Notes under the pieces: model-generated | Told to the model about the DNA's origin: nothing | The model's input: only the letters and a program-made list of their open reading frames with translations | The model's database searches: none | From: an uncultured Alphaproteobacteria bacterium | Lineage (GTDB): Bacteria; Pseudomonadota; Alphaproteobacteria; Micropepsales; Micropepsaceae | Direction: 5' to 3' | NCBI GenBank assembly: GCA_902826695.1 | Contig: CADEFU010000001.1 | Coordinates: 171,664 to 235,663 of the forward strand | DNA length: 64,000 nt | Position numbers and translations under genes: made by a program | In this document: piece by piece, positions 8,438 through 16,040 of the stretch | Numbering within the stretch: position 1 is the stretch's first letter | Layout: every line of letters begins with the position of its first letter

Positions 8438-8462
8438 CAATCCGGACATACAGCGCGCGCCC

Positions 8463-9677
8463 ATGGGTAACAAACTTCTGAAAGAAGCCGCGGTCAATCA
8501 CAGCGTGACCACAAAGCGCGGCGTCTTGGAGCGGCTGTTTACGCTCATGTTTCAAGGCTTTGTCTATAACCAAATTTGGGAGGATCCGGACGTCGATATG
8601 GCGGCGCTTCGGATTCAACCGACCAGCCGCATCATCACGATAGCGTCGGGCGGCTGCAACGTCGTCAACTATCTGGCGGCGAATCCGGCAAAGGTGATCG
8701 CGGTCGATTTGAATCCGAATCATATTGCGCTCACCCGGCTGAAGCTGGCGGCCCTTTCTCATTTGCCGACCTATGAGGATTTCTTTCAGTTCTTCGGCTA
8801 TGCGAACACGAAGGGGAACCGGGAGAATTACGACAACTTCCTGGTAGAGCGGTTGGATCAGACCTCGCGGAACTATTGGGAGCAGTGGATTCCGCTGCGC
8901 GGACGCCGGATCAACATGTTTGCCCGCAACCTTTACCGCTACGGGTTGCTCGGGCGGTTCCTCGGCATTTTGCAAACCGTAGCGCGGCTGCATGGCAAGC
9001 AGCTGAAAGAGATGCTCACCGCGCGGACGCCGGAGGAGCAACGGGCGATCTTCAATAGGACGATCGCGCCGCTGTTCGACTCAAAGCTCGTGAAGGCGTT
9101 GTCGAAGATGCCGGTGTCGTTCTACGCGCTGGGCATTCCGCCGGCGCAGTACGACGAACTGAACAAGGCCTCCGGCGGCGACCCGGCAGGGCTCATCCGG
9201 CGGCGGATCGAGAAGCTCGCGTGCGATTTTCCGATCACCGAGAACTACTTCGCGTGGCAGGCGTTCGGACGCCGCTACGATACGGAAGATCGCGGTGCGG
9301 TTCCGGCGTATTTGCAGGAGCAGACTTATAAGATTGTCCGCGAGCGTACGGACCGGGTTGAGACTCACCTTGCTTCGATGACCGACTACCTCGCTGGTCT
9401 GCAGCCCGCGAGCCTTGATCGTTACGTGCTGCTCGATGCGCAAGATTGGATGAACGAGGAGCAGATCACAGCGCTCTGGCGGCAGATCACCCGGACCGCG
9501 GCGCCCGGTGCCCGCGTCATATTCCGCACGGCGGGGCCGGATTCGCCGCTCGAGCGCAAGCTGCCTGCCGATCTCATCGGCCGTTGGAACTACGAGGCGG
9601 AAGAAGCGCTGGCTTTCCACGACAAAGACCGCTCGTCGATTTATGGCGGGTTCCACATCTACAGCTTGAAGCCCTAA
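8463..9677 (+). CDS. btaA: S-adenosylmethionine:diacylglycerol 3-amino-3-carboxypropyl transferase (BtaA)
   Basis: A 404-residue DUF3419 protein. BtaA moves the 3-amino-3-carboxypropyl group of SAM to diacylglycerol, the first step to the betaine lipid DGTS. Seen: the family segment VYNQIWEDPDVDMAALRI (~34-51), the SAM-binding strand and loop ITIASGGCNVVNYL (~58-71), and the acidic end of the next strand VDLNPNHIALTRLK. Length matches the family. The btaB gene begins three bases after the stop. In known bacteria these lipids replace phospholipids when phosphate is scarce, so PhoB control would be expected; I see no clear Pho box before the gene, only the hairpin above. Confidence 0.9.
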   Translation: MGNKLLKEAAVNHSVTTKRGVLERLFTLMFQGFVYNQIWEDPDVDMAALRIQPTSRIITIASGGCNVVNYLAANPAKVIAVDLNPNHIALTRLKLAALSHLPTYEDFFQFFGYANTKGNRENYDNFLVERLDQTSRNYWEQWIPLRGRRINMFARNLYRYGLLGRFLGILQTVARLHGKQLKEMLTARTPEEQRAIFNRTIAPLFDSKLVKALSKMPVSFYALGIPPAQYDELNKASGGDPAGLIRRRIEKLACDFPITENYFAWQAFGRRYDTEDRGAVPAYLQEQTYKIVRERTDRVETHLASMTDYLAGLQPASLDRYVLLDAQDWMNEEQITALWRQITRTAAPGARVIFRTAGPDSPLERKLPADLIGRWNYEAEEALAFHDKDRSSIYGGFHIYSLKP

Positions 9678-9680
9678 GCG

Positions 9681-10328
9681 ATGACCTCAGACGCACGGGT
9701 TGCGATGGACAACATGTACCGCCATCAGCGGTACATCTACGACCTGACCCGCAAATACTATCTGTTCGGCCGCGATAAGCTGATCAAAGAGCTGCCTGTT
9801 GGGGCGACCGACCACATTTGCGAGGTTGGGTGCGGTACGGCGCGCAATCTGGTGCTGCTTGCGCAAAAGAACCGCCAAGCTACGTTTTACGGGATCGATG
9901 CGTCGTCGGAGATGTTGAAGACGGCGGCGGAGTCGGCGGCGAGTGCGGGGCTTTCGAGCCGGATCAAACTTGCGACCGCGTTGTCCACGGACTTTACGCC
10001 GGCGCTGCTTGGGCATTCGCGGCCGTTCGACCGGCTGATCTATTCTTATTCGCTCTCCATGATGGACGATTGGCGCGAAGCGCTTGAGCACGGCTTCAAG
10101 CAGATGAAGCCGGGCGGCACGATCCACGTCGTGGATTTCGGGAACCAGGAGGGGTTGCCTTCGTGGTTCAAGAAGATGCTGGGCAGTTGGCTCGACCAGT
10201 TCCATGTGCGCTTCCGGCCGGAAGTGCGGGAGTGGTTCGAGGCGCAGCAGCGCGCGGGCAGGGGGAAGATGACCTATCAGCCGGTTATGCGCGGGTATGC
10301 GTACCGGCTCGATTTTCAGACCGTGTAA
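9681..10328 (+). CDS. btaB: Betaine-lipid N-methyltransferase (BtaB)
   Basis: A 215-residue class I SAM methyltransferase. Motif I is ICEVGCGTARNL (~46-57), followed by FYGIDASSEML, and post-motif SYSLSMMDDWREALEH. Directly behind btaA it should methylate diacylglyceryl-homoserine three times to give the trimethylated betaine lipid DGTS at the inner membrane. The ATG at 9681 is three bases after the btaA stop, so the pair is one operon. Alone, the sequence would only say methyltransferase; the specific role rests on the neighbour. Confidence 0.87.
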   Translation: MTSDARVAMDNMYRHQRYIYDLTRKYYLFGRDKLIKELPVGATDHICEVGCGTARNLVLLAQKNRQATFYGIDASSEMLKTAAESAASAGLSSRIKLATALSTDFTPALLGHSRPFDRLIYSYSLSMMDDWREALEHGFKQMKPGGTIHVVDFGNQEGLPSWFKKMLGSWLDQFHVRFRPEVREWFEAQQRAGRGKMTYQPVMRGYAYRLDFQTV

Positions 10329-10357
10329 CCGCCACTTTTCCGAAGACGAAAAATCGT

Positions 10358-10430
10358 ATCCGTTAGATGCGTTAGATCGGCGGATTTGCGCGACTTCATC
10401 CGTTAGATATCCGTTAGATATCCGTTAGAT
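10358..10430 (+). repeat. 11-bp direct repeats ATCCGTTAGAT
   Basis: Perfect copies lie at 10358-10368, 10398-10408, 10409-10419 and 10420-10430; the last three are exactly head to tail. A partial copy (CGTTAGAT) is at 10370-10377. An 11-base period places copies on one helix face, as in sites of PhoB/OmpR-type regulators. Replication slippage is the simple alternative. Confidence 0.85.
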
Positions 10431-10464
10431 TGGTCGTATCATCCGTATGGATGCGCGATGCTGT

Positions 10465-10501
10465 GCGCGTAAGCGTGCACGCAACGGTGCACGCTACGCG
10501 C
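10465..10501. repeat. Long inverted repeat without T-run
   Basis: GCGCGT and AGCGTGCAC (10465-10480, one bulged A) pair with GTGCACGCT and ACGCGC (10487-10501) around a six-base loop. No T-run follows, so it is not a standard terminator. It may be an operator or a structured RNA upstream of the GFA gene. Confidence 0.6.
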
Positions 10502-10674
10502 GACGCTCCGGCGCCGGACGTTCTCCCACAATATGCAATTTTCAAGTCGCAGCCGCTCGCCGTTGCCGACGAGGGAAATAGGCGCGTTTCGCGCTTGCGC
10601 GGGGCGCCGCGAAGATTTAGAACAAATACAGAACAGTCGTGCGAAAAGCAAGCATTCCAAGTGAGGAGACTCCC

Positions 10675-11079
10675 ATGACCCTGACAGGCCGTTGCCACTG
10701 CGGCGCCATCGTATTCGAGGCTGAGGGCCCACCAATCTCACATGCGCTTTGTCACTGCGGCGATTGCCGGCGTTCAGCCGGCGCGCCGATGGTCGGCTGG
10801 GCGATGTATCCGGAAGCGGCCGTGAAGGTCGTGCGCGGGACGCCGAAGGTCTACGCGTCGTCGGAGCATGGGCGGCGCCACTTCTGCGGCGACTGCGGAA
10901 CGGGGCTGCTCTATACCAACGCGCAGAACCTGCCCGGCATCATCGACACGCAGAGTGCGACATTCGACGATCCGAACGCCGTGCCGCCGCAAGTGCATAT
11001 TCAGGTGGCGGAGCGACTCGCGTGGATGGAGCGCGCGCACGAGCTGCCGGCGTTCGAGCGGTATCCGGCGGGACCATGA
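10675..11079 (+). CDS. GFA-family (CENP-V/Mss4-fold) zinc protein
   Basis: A 134-residue protein with the zinc-binding cysteine pattern of the glutathione-dependent formaldehyde-activating enzyme family: CHCG (Cys7, Cys9), CHCGDC (Cys26, Cys28, Cys31) and CGDCG near residue 66. The founding member was proposed to join formaldehyde and glutathione, but most homologues have unknown function, so I make no enzymatic claim. The ATG at 10675 follows GAGGAG with good spacing; a longer frame upstream runs into the repeat-rich spacer and is rejected. It appears to be a single-gene unit. Confidence 0.83.
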   Translation: MTLTGRCHCGAIVFEAEGPPISHALCHCGDCRRSAGAPMVGWAMYPEAAVKVVRGTPKVYASSEHGRRHFCGDCGTGLLYTNAQNLPGIIDTQSATFDDPNAVPPQVHIQVAERLAWMERAHELPAFERYPAGP

Positions 11080-11186
11080 GGTTGAGGGTGAGATGCGGCT
11101 GCGCTTGGTGTGCGATCGTGCGCGCCTTACGATGTTCGTGATTCTCGAACGAGTTGACACGAACGAGGCTCGCGCGGCTCAGCGTC

Positions 11187-11918
11187 ATGAACGACTTCCC
11201 TCTAAGCCCTGAACTCCACCGTCACGCCGGATCGGCGCGAGTGGCCGGGGCACCGTTGATCGTCGGAGTTGCTGGCAGTGTCGCGGTAGGCAAGAGCACG
11301 TTTGCATCGGGGTTGGCCGGTGCGATCGCGGCTTGGCCGGAGGAGACGAGCGTCATGGCTTCCGCGACCGACGGGTTTCTCTTTCCCAATTCGGTGCTGG
11401 AGCAGCGCGGTCTTAGTCTGCGCAAGGGTTATCCGGAGACTTTCGATGTTGCGGCCATGCAGGCGGCGTTTGAGGGTGTGAAGGCGGGGCGGCGCATGGC
11501 ACTGCCGCGGTATTCGCACGCTACGTACGATGTCGACTACAGCGATCCGCTGATCGTTGAGCGGCCGCATGTGCTCATTCTTGACGGGTTGCACCTGGCG
11601 CAGGTCGAGCGCCCGGGCGAGGCGCGGCTGATCGACGTGCTCATCTATCTTGATGCGCCGGAAGACGTTCTCGAAGCATGGTTCACGGCGCGACTGCTTC
11701 CGTTGATGCGGACGGGGCGCGACGATCCGGCTTCATTCTACCATCGCTTTCGCGCATTGGACGATGCGCAGTGCGCTGCCTTCGCCAAGAGCGTTTGGGA
11801 AAACATCAACCTGCCCAATCTGCGCGAGCACATTGTGAAGGACCGTGAGGCTGCGGACTATGTCGTCACCAAGGCGCGCGATCATTCCATTGCGCATATC
11901 GAGCGGCGCGCGCGGTAG
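11187..11918 (+). CDS. coaA: Type I pantothenate kinase (CoaA)
   Basis: A 243-residue P-loop kinase that phosphorylates pantothenate, the first step of coenzyme A synthesis. The Walker A loop GSVAVGKST (~31-39) has the CoaA form; TDGFLFPN, RKGYPETFD, PRYSH and YDVDYSD follow in the order seen in bacterial CoaA, as does LILDGLHLAQ. It is shorter than E. coli CoaA (316 residues), mostly at the N-terminus; a phosphoribulokinase/uridine-kinase-type relative is the alternative, but the motifs favour CoaA. Start at the ATG 11187; a TTG 33 bases upstream is possible. It acts downstream of panB and panC, encoded 7 kb away. Confidence 0.83.
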   Translation: MNDFPLSPELHRHAGSARVAGAPLIVGVAGSVAVGKSTFASGLAGAIAAWPEETSVMASATDGFLFPNSVLEQRGLSLRKGYPETFDVAAMQAAFEGVKAGRRMALPRYSHATYDVDYSDPLIVERPHVLILDGLHLAQVERPGEARLIDVLIYLDAPEDVLEAWFTARLLPLMRTGRDDPASFYHRFRALDDAQCAAFAKSVWENINLPNLREHIVKDREAADYVVTKARDHSIAHIERRAR

Positions 11919-12057
11919 CCGAAATGAGGTGGCGCGAGGGCTTGCGGCCGGTGGTCTGCACCACGCAGCGTTTCTGGGCATGCGTGCGTTCGCGTTGCGG
12001 GTGAATCGACGTGCGAACCCGCTAGCGCTAGGCTGGAGATCTCTTGGAGGAAGCCAC

Positions 12058-12633
12058 ATGAAACTCGCTTCGATCATCGTCGTCCCGTTGGCGCTTTTGC
12101 TTGCGGCGTGCGAGCAGCAGAAGACGCCGCAACAACAACAGCAATCGGCACCGCCAAAGGTGCAAAGCGGTACGGCGTACTCGTACGCCAATTTGCCTTC
12201 GATGCCGAAAGCTGCCGATGGCGCGGATGGGTCCGGTTGTCTTGCCGACACGGGGCCGCTGCCGGATGGGATTTGGTACGGCACTGTCGTCGCGTGGACG
12301 GCGACGAGCCTCGACCTCGATCCGGCGTGCTGGTTCACCGGGGCGGAAGCGGCGAAGGAGGCAACGAAGCGCGGTGAAGAGTCGCCGCCGCCGAACGACT
12401 TCCTCGTCGCGAATGACAGTAAGGTGGTGCGCAAGATTCCGGTCGCGCCGAATACGCCTGCGCTGCGCGTCACGCATGACAAGGACGGCGGTATCGAAAA
12501 TCAGAAGACGACCTATGCCGATATGACTGCCAATTCGGGCACCTACATCCAGTGTCCTGGCGACGGCTGTTCGGTCTGGGTGGCCGTCAACGGCGGCGTC
12601 GTGACGGAAGTGAGTATGCAATACTTGCCGTAG
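12058..12633 (+). CDS. Putative lipoprotein
   Basis: A 191-residue protein with a lipoprotein signal: ASIIVVPLALLLAAC, lipobox LLAAC, mature N-terminal Cys19 followed by Glu. A Gln-rich stretch (QQQQQ at ~26-30) leads into a domain with several Cys and Trp residues (SGCLAD, DPACWF, CPGDGCSVW), which may form disulfides. The start is firm: ATG at 12058 with TTGGAGGAA six bases upstream. I do not recognise the family. It stands alone between coaA and a glycosyltransferase. Confidence 0.75.
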   Translation: MKLASIIVVPLALLLAACEQQKTPQQQQQSAPPKVQSGTAYSYANLPSMPKAADGADGSGCLADTGPLPDGIWYGTVVAWTATSLDLDPACWFTGAEAAKEATKRGEESPPPNDFLVANDSKVVRKIPVAPNTPALRVTHDKDGGIENQKTTYADMTANSGTYIQCPGDGCSVWVAVNGGVVTEVSMQYLP

Positions 12634-12801
12634 CGGCGTTCCGCCCCAGGCTTAAGAAGGCTTGTCTGCCGACCGGCAGCGTTCTTGACGGGTACTATTC
12701 GGTGCGAGCGCTCCGGCAGAGCGCCTGCGTTCACGGAATATTCGTTACTCTCGACCGATGTTCGGCAGCTTCGTCGCGATTCAGTTTGTGTCCGCCATCC
12801 C

Positions 12802-14022
12802 ATGAAAATTCTGATCGTTCATAACTACTACCAGCAGCGCGGCGGCGAGGATGCCGTCGTGGAGGCGGAGAGCAAACTTCTTAGCGAGCGCGGGCATCAA
12901 GTCGAACTTTTCACCGCGCACAACGACGACATCAACACGTGGTGGAAGAAGATTTGGGTGGGCTTGACGACGGTTTACAATCCGTTCGCACGGGCGCGGC
13001 TGTTTGCGAAGCTTCGGGCGTTCAAGCCGGACGTCGTGCATGTGCACAATTTCTTCCCGCAGCTTTCGCCCTCGATCTTTCATGCATGCCATGCGGCGGG
13101 TGTGCCGGTCGTGATGACGATGCACAATTTTCGGATTCTTTGCCCGACCGCGTTTCTGTTCCACGACGATAAGCTGCGCGAACAGAGTCTGAGACGGTCG
13201 GCATTTTGGACCGTCCGGCACCGGACATATCACGACTCGTGGATGCAGACGGCGATCATTGCGGCGATGGTCGACTTTCACAAGTGGTGGGGGACCTGGC
13301 AGCGAGACGTGGACCGATTTATCGCGCTCACCGAATTTGCGAAGGCGAAGTTTATCGAAGGCGGCATTCCGGCAGAGCGGATCGTGGTCAAGGGCAACGC
13401 ACTTGGCGGCGAGATTGCAGCGCCGGGGCCGGGGCTGCGGCGCGGCGGGCTCTATGTCGGGCGGCTCAGCCCCGAGAAGGGGATCGGCAATCTGCTCGAG
13501 GCATGGAAGGGGTTCGACTACCCGCTTCGCATCGTGGGTGACGGGCCGATGCGCGCGGAATGCGAGGCGGCACAGCGCGAGAACGCGAACATCGTCTATC
13601 TGGGACGCAAGAGTTCGAACGAGGTCTACGAGGAGATGCGGCGGGCGGCGTTTCTCGTCATGCCGTCGGTTTGGTACGAGATGTTTCCAATGACTTTGCT
13701 CGAAGCGTTCGCGAACGAGTTGCCGATCGTGGCAAGCCGGCTCGGCGCGCTTGAAAGTTTGTTGGATGAGGGCGTGACCGGACTCTATTTCAACCCGACC
13801 TGTCCGAAGGATCTGCGCGCGACCGTGGAGCGGGCCATTGCCGATCCGGCGCGGCTTGAGGTCCTGGGCGCGCACGGGCGGGTGCTTTATGAGAATCTGT
13901 ACTCGGCGGAAGTGAACTACCTCAAGCTCTTGCGGACCTATACGGTCGTGATCGAATCCAATTCGCGCGGCGCTTTTGCGCCGCCGGACGACATGACCAC
14001 GATCGGATTCGGCGCGGCTTAA
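12802..14022 (+). CDS. Glycosyltransferase family 4
   Basis: A 406-residue GT-B glycosyltransferase. It opens KILIVHNYYQQRGGEDAVVE, the usual start of GT4 enzymes with the glycine loop that faces the acceptor. The C-terminal half has YVGRLSPEKGIGNLLEAW (~223-240) and the nucleotide-sugar-binding region PSVWYEMFPMTLLEAFANELPIV, with the E-x7-E arrangement of retaining GT4 enzymes. It should transfer a sugar in the cytosol to a polysaccharide or glycolipid; donor and acceptor are unknown. The start at 12802 matches the family N-terminus though no strong ribosome-binding site is seen. A GC-rich hairpin follows. Confidence 0.88.
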   Translation: MKILIVHNYYQQRGGEDAVVEAESKLLSERGHQVELFTAHNDDINTWWKKIWVGLTTVYNPFARARLFAKLRAFKPDVVHVHNFFPQLSPSIFHACHAAGVPVVMTMHNFRILCPTAFLFHDDKLREQSLRRSAFWTVRHRTYHDSWMQTAIIAAMVDFHKWWGTWQRDVDRFIALTEFAKAKFIEGGIPAERIVVKGNALGGEIAAPGPGLRRGGLYVGRLSPEKGIGNLLEAWKGFDYPLRIVGDGPMRAECEAAQRENANIVYLGRKSSNEVYEEMRRAAFLVMPSVWYEMFPMTLLEAFANELPIVASRLGALESLLDEGVTGLYFNPTCPKDLRATVERAIADPARLEVLGAHGRVLYENLYSAEVNYLKLLRTYTVVIESNSRGAFAPPDDMTTIGFGAA

Positions 14023-14074
14023 GGCGGTTAATCCCGTTCTTGCACCGCGCCATGCAGTCGGGTAGACGTTGCGG

Positions 14075-14098
14075 CCCGCGCGGCGCCTTTCGCGCGGG
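14075..14098 (+). terminator. Possible terminator after the glycosyltransferase
   Basis: CCCGCGCG (14075-14082) pairs with CGCGCGGG (14091-14098) around an eight-base loop. The tail TCTTCATG has only weak T content, so termination is plausible but not certain. tRNA-Ser begins 18 bases later. Confidence 0.4.
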
Positions 14099-14115
14099 TC
14101 TTCATGTGGTTTTGA

Positions 14116-14209
14116 GGAGCTGTGGCCGAGAGGCTGAAGGCGGCGGTTTGCTAAACCGTTATACAGTTGAAAAGCTGTATCGAGGGTTCGAATCCCTCCG
14201 GCTCCGCCA
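14116..14209 (+). tRNA. tRNA-Ser (anticodon GCU)
   Basis: A full class II tRNA. The acceptor stem GGAGCTG (14116-14122) pairs with CGGCTCC (14199-14205), G is the discriminator and CCA is encoded (14207-14209). The anticodon loop reads TTTGCTAAA, giving GCT, which decodes AGC/AGU serine codons. A long variable arm (TACAG... CTGTA) and the T-arm GGGTTCGAATCCC are clear. Confidence 0.96.
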
Positions 14210-14237
14210 CCTTTCGCGCTTCCGACCGTCGCGCTCC

Positions 14238-14777
14238 TTATGGATCCATCTGCGAGATCTTCGACCCTTCGATCGCCAGGCCTGCCATGAGGCCGGTTTG
14301 GTTGAAGGTGAAGGCGTAGACGTCTTCGTTCAGCGTTGTCGTCGTCAGGTTTTTGGCCGCGCCTGCGTCTACCAGCACGATCGTTGGGCCAACGCCGAGT
14401 TCCCAGCCGTCGGACTTGTCGAGGTATTCAAGCGCGCGGTCGGACATCAGGAACAACGCGTAGCCGTATGATTGGACGCCGGCTTGCAAACCCCAAGAGC
14501 CTGAGAGCGAGTTGTAGTGTTGGCTCGATTGATCGGGCTGGAACAGGACACCTTCGCCGTAGGAACCGCCGAAGACGAAGCCGGCGCGAACGATGTTCGG
14601 GAATACGAGGATCGCTTTGGCGTTGCGCGCGATCTCTTGGGCGACGGGTTGGCTCGCATAGAGTTTTTGCAGTGCGTATTCGCCGTCCGCGGTCAACTCG
14701 GACGAGTGTGCAGCGGCGGGGCCGGCGGCGATGAGCGACAATGCTATCGCCGCGGCGGCGAGATGACGGGTGAGCAT
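14238..14777 (-). CDS. SYLF (YSC84-type) lipid-binding domain protein, exported
   Basis: A 179-residue exported protein. A signal peptide (LAAAAIALSLIAAGPAAAHS) is followed by the SYLF pattern: AKAILVFPNIVRAGFVFGGSYGEGVLF (~40-66), SWGLQAGVQSYGYALFLMS, and the C-terminal MAGLAIEGSKISQM. In eukaryotes the domain binds phosphoinositides; bacterial versions are uncharacterised outer-envelope proteins. The ATG at 14777 follows AGGAG at good spacing; an in-frame alternative 18 bases upstream is less likely. It lies convergent with tRNA-Ser. Confidence 0.85.
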   Translation of the reverse strand: MLTRHLAAAAIALSLIAAGPAAAHSSELTADGEYALQKLYASQPVAQEIARNAKAILVFPNIVRAGFVFGGSYGEGVLFQPDQSSQHYNSLSGSWGLQAGVQSYGYALFLMSDRALEYLDKSDGWELGVGPTIVLVDAGAAKNLTTTTLNEDVYAFTFNQTGLMAGLAIEGSKISQMDP

Positions 14778-14928
14778 GAACGAAACTCCTGACAAGGGGA
14801 GGAATTGGCGCCAGTCCTAGTGGAACGATGCGGCGCCAGCCATCGCAATCTCGCGCTCGTGTGCGCGGCGTCGCTGGAAAAACAACCTGGCGGACGAGCG
14901 GCGGCTTTGCTTCACGCAGAGCGCGCGG

Positions 14929-15849
14929 CTACCTGGAATATTGCGAGAAGATTTCGGCGAATACGGGCGGCTTTTGCGGCTTGGGAATCGGCATCTGTTG
15001 ATCGGGGCCAACCCATTCCCAGTGCCACGGTTCGAACACGTAGTTCACGAAACCGTACTTCGCGGCGTTCTTTACCAGCCAGCGGTATGTCGGCGTGCGC
15101 GTTTGGAAAAGGCGGTTTTCGTCGTCGGACGAGACGGGCGATTGGCCTGGTGCTGCGCCGACATAAAGGTCGACTGCCGTGCCTGTGCGGTGAGCGGAGC
15201 AGCGCGCCTTGGCGATGCCGTTGCAGTTGCGGGTCGCGCAGGCGGCGGCGTCGTACTCCGGCGAGCGAAAGGCAGAAACGATCGTCAGCATCTGTTTGTC
15301 GCGCGCGATGCGCGGGTCGGCGGCGCGGGCGGCGGCGACCATGCGGCGCAGGTTGGCGAGCGCGTCGCGGTGCAGTTGTGTTTGCTTACCTTGCCAGCCT
15401 TCGCGAGGGCCGATGTCGACGAGGTCGTCCTCGCTCGCGGCCTCGGGGCAGCCTTCCGTGAAGGCGGCAATGAAGGGGCGGGACCTTTGCCATGTCACTT
15501 TCATCGCGGTCAGCGTCGCCGGATCGACGGCGCCGGTCGCGGGTAGGCGGTTGCGCGACTGCCAACGGCTGAGGTTTGCGGCAAAGCGCCTAGTGTCTGG
15601 CGCGCATGCGGTGCCGATCGTTTCACCGACTTGCGGGGCGTAGATCTGCCAACCGGTTTCTTTGCGGCCAAAAGGGGTGAGTTCGGCTGTTTCGATCGTC
15701 TTGGCGTTTTGCGCGGCGACGATGTCGTAGCGCGCTTGGGCGTCGCAAGGTTTGGGGAGTGAGATCGATGTTAGGTGCGGCGTGGCAAACCAGCTAATGA
15801 GCAGACTTCCGCTCGCGAGCGTAACAAAGAACGTTTCCACTGAGCTCAA
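14929..15849 (-). CDS. Peptidase M15 family (VanY-type) D-alanyl-D-alanine carboxypeptidase
   Basis: A 306-residue probable periplasmic zinc peptidase. It has an N-terminal hydrophobic segment, a middle part (RFAANLSRWQSRNRLPATGAVD, ~87-108) that resembles a peptidoglycan-binding repeat, then the M15B catalytic signature SAHRTGTAVDLY (the zinc histidine and aspartate of SxHxxGxAxD) and the partner EPWHWEWVG. Activity expected: removal of the terminal D-alanine from peptidoglycan stem peptides. The four cysteines near CATRNCNGIAKARC may form disulfides. It is not next to vancomycin-resistance genes, so a housekeeping cell-wall role is likelier. Confidence 0.83.
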   Translation of the reverse strand: MSSVETFFVTLASGSLLISWFATPHLTSISLPKPCDAQARYDIVAAQNAKTIETAELTPFGRKETGWQIYAPQVGETIGTACAPDTRRFAANLSRWQSRNRLPATGAVDPATLTAMKVTWQRSRPFIAAFTEGCPEAASEDDLVDIGPREGWQGKQTQLHRDALANLRRMVAAARAADPRIARDKQMLTIVSAFRSPEYDAAACATRNCNGIAKARCSAHRTGTAVDLYVGAAPGQSPVSSDDENRLFQTRTPTYRWLVKNAAKYGFVNYVFEPWHWEWVGPDQQMPIPKPQKPPVFAEIFSQYSR

Positions 15850-15934
15850 CTCCGCGACCCGTGCGATTGCGTCACCATAATGCCGACGCTTTCTTCGTCG
15901 GCGTGAACTCTTCGCAATGTCGGGGGAAAATTGG

Positions 15935-15994
15935 TGGCGGTGTAGCTGGCTAAACCGACGCGTGGTTGAACGTTTGTATCGTGGGTTGCAACGA
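15935..15994 (+). other. Degenerate tRNA-Ser-like fragment (tentative)
   Basis: GGTGGCGG, CTAAACCG, GTTGAA, TGTATCG and GGGTT occur in the same order and nearly the same spacing as in the tRNA-Ser gene 1.8 kb upstream. By eye about 28 of 45 positions agree without gaps from the anticodon arm to the T-arm. The acceptor and T-stem are not conserved, so this is at most a remnant. Confidence 0.3.
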
Positions 15995-16040
15995 GAGCGG
16001 CGGCCTTGTGGATTAAGCCGCCGCTTTGGTCAGGCGGCTG

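Larger units (their letters stand above)
10329..10674. other. 346-base intergenic region rich in repeats
   Basis: Between btaB and the GFA-fold gene there is no convincing gene. The stretch holds five copies of an 11-base or shorter direct repeat (10358-10430) and a long interrupted inverted repeat (10465-10501), described separately. Short open frames here show no recognisable protein features. Confidence 0.6.

Noticed and set aside
10398..10430. CRISPR or iteron-type replication origin
   Set aside because: Repeats are only 11 bases, with no spacers and no replication initiator gene or DnaA boxes nearby.
14805..15461. 218-residue plus-strand frame
   Set aside because: Antisense to the VanY-like gene with zinc-binding motifs; Arg/Ala-rich shadow.
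14929..15849. Vancomycin-resistance gene vanY
   Set aside because: The M15 peptidase is a common cell-wall enzyme, and no van genes adjoin it.
14116..15994. Integrated genomic island bounded by tRNA-Ser and its relic
   Set aside because: No integrase, the 3' end of the tRNA is not repeated exactly, and the enclosed genes look native in composition.
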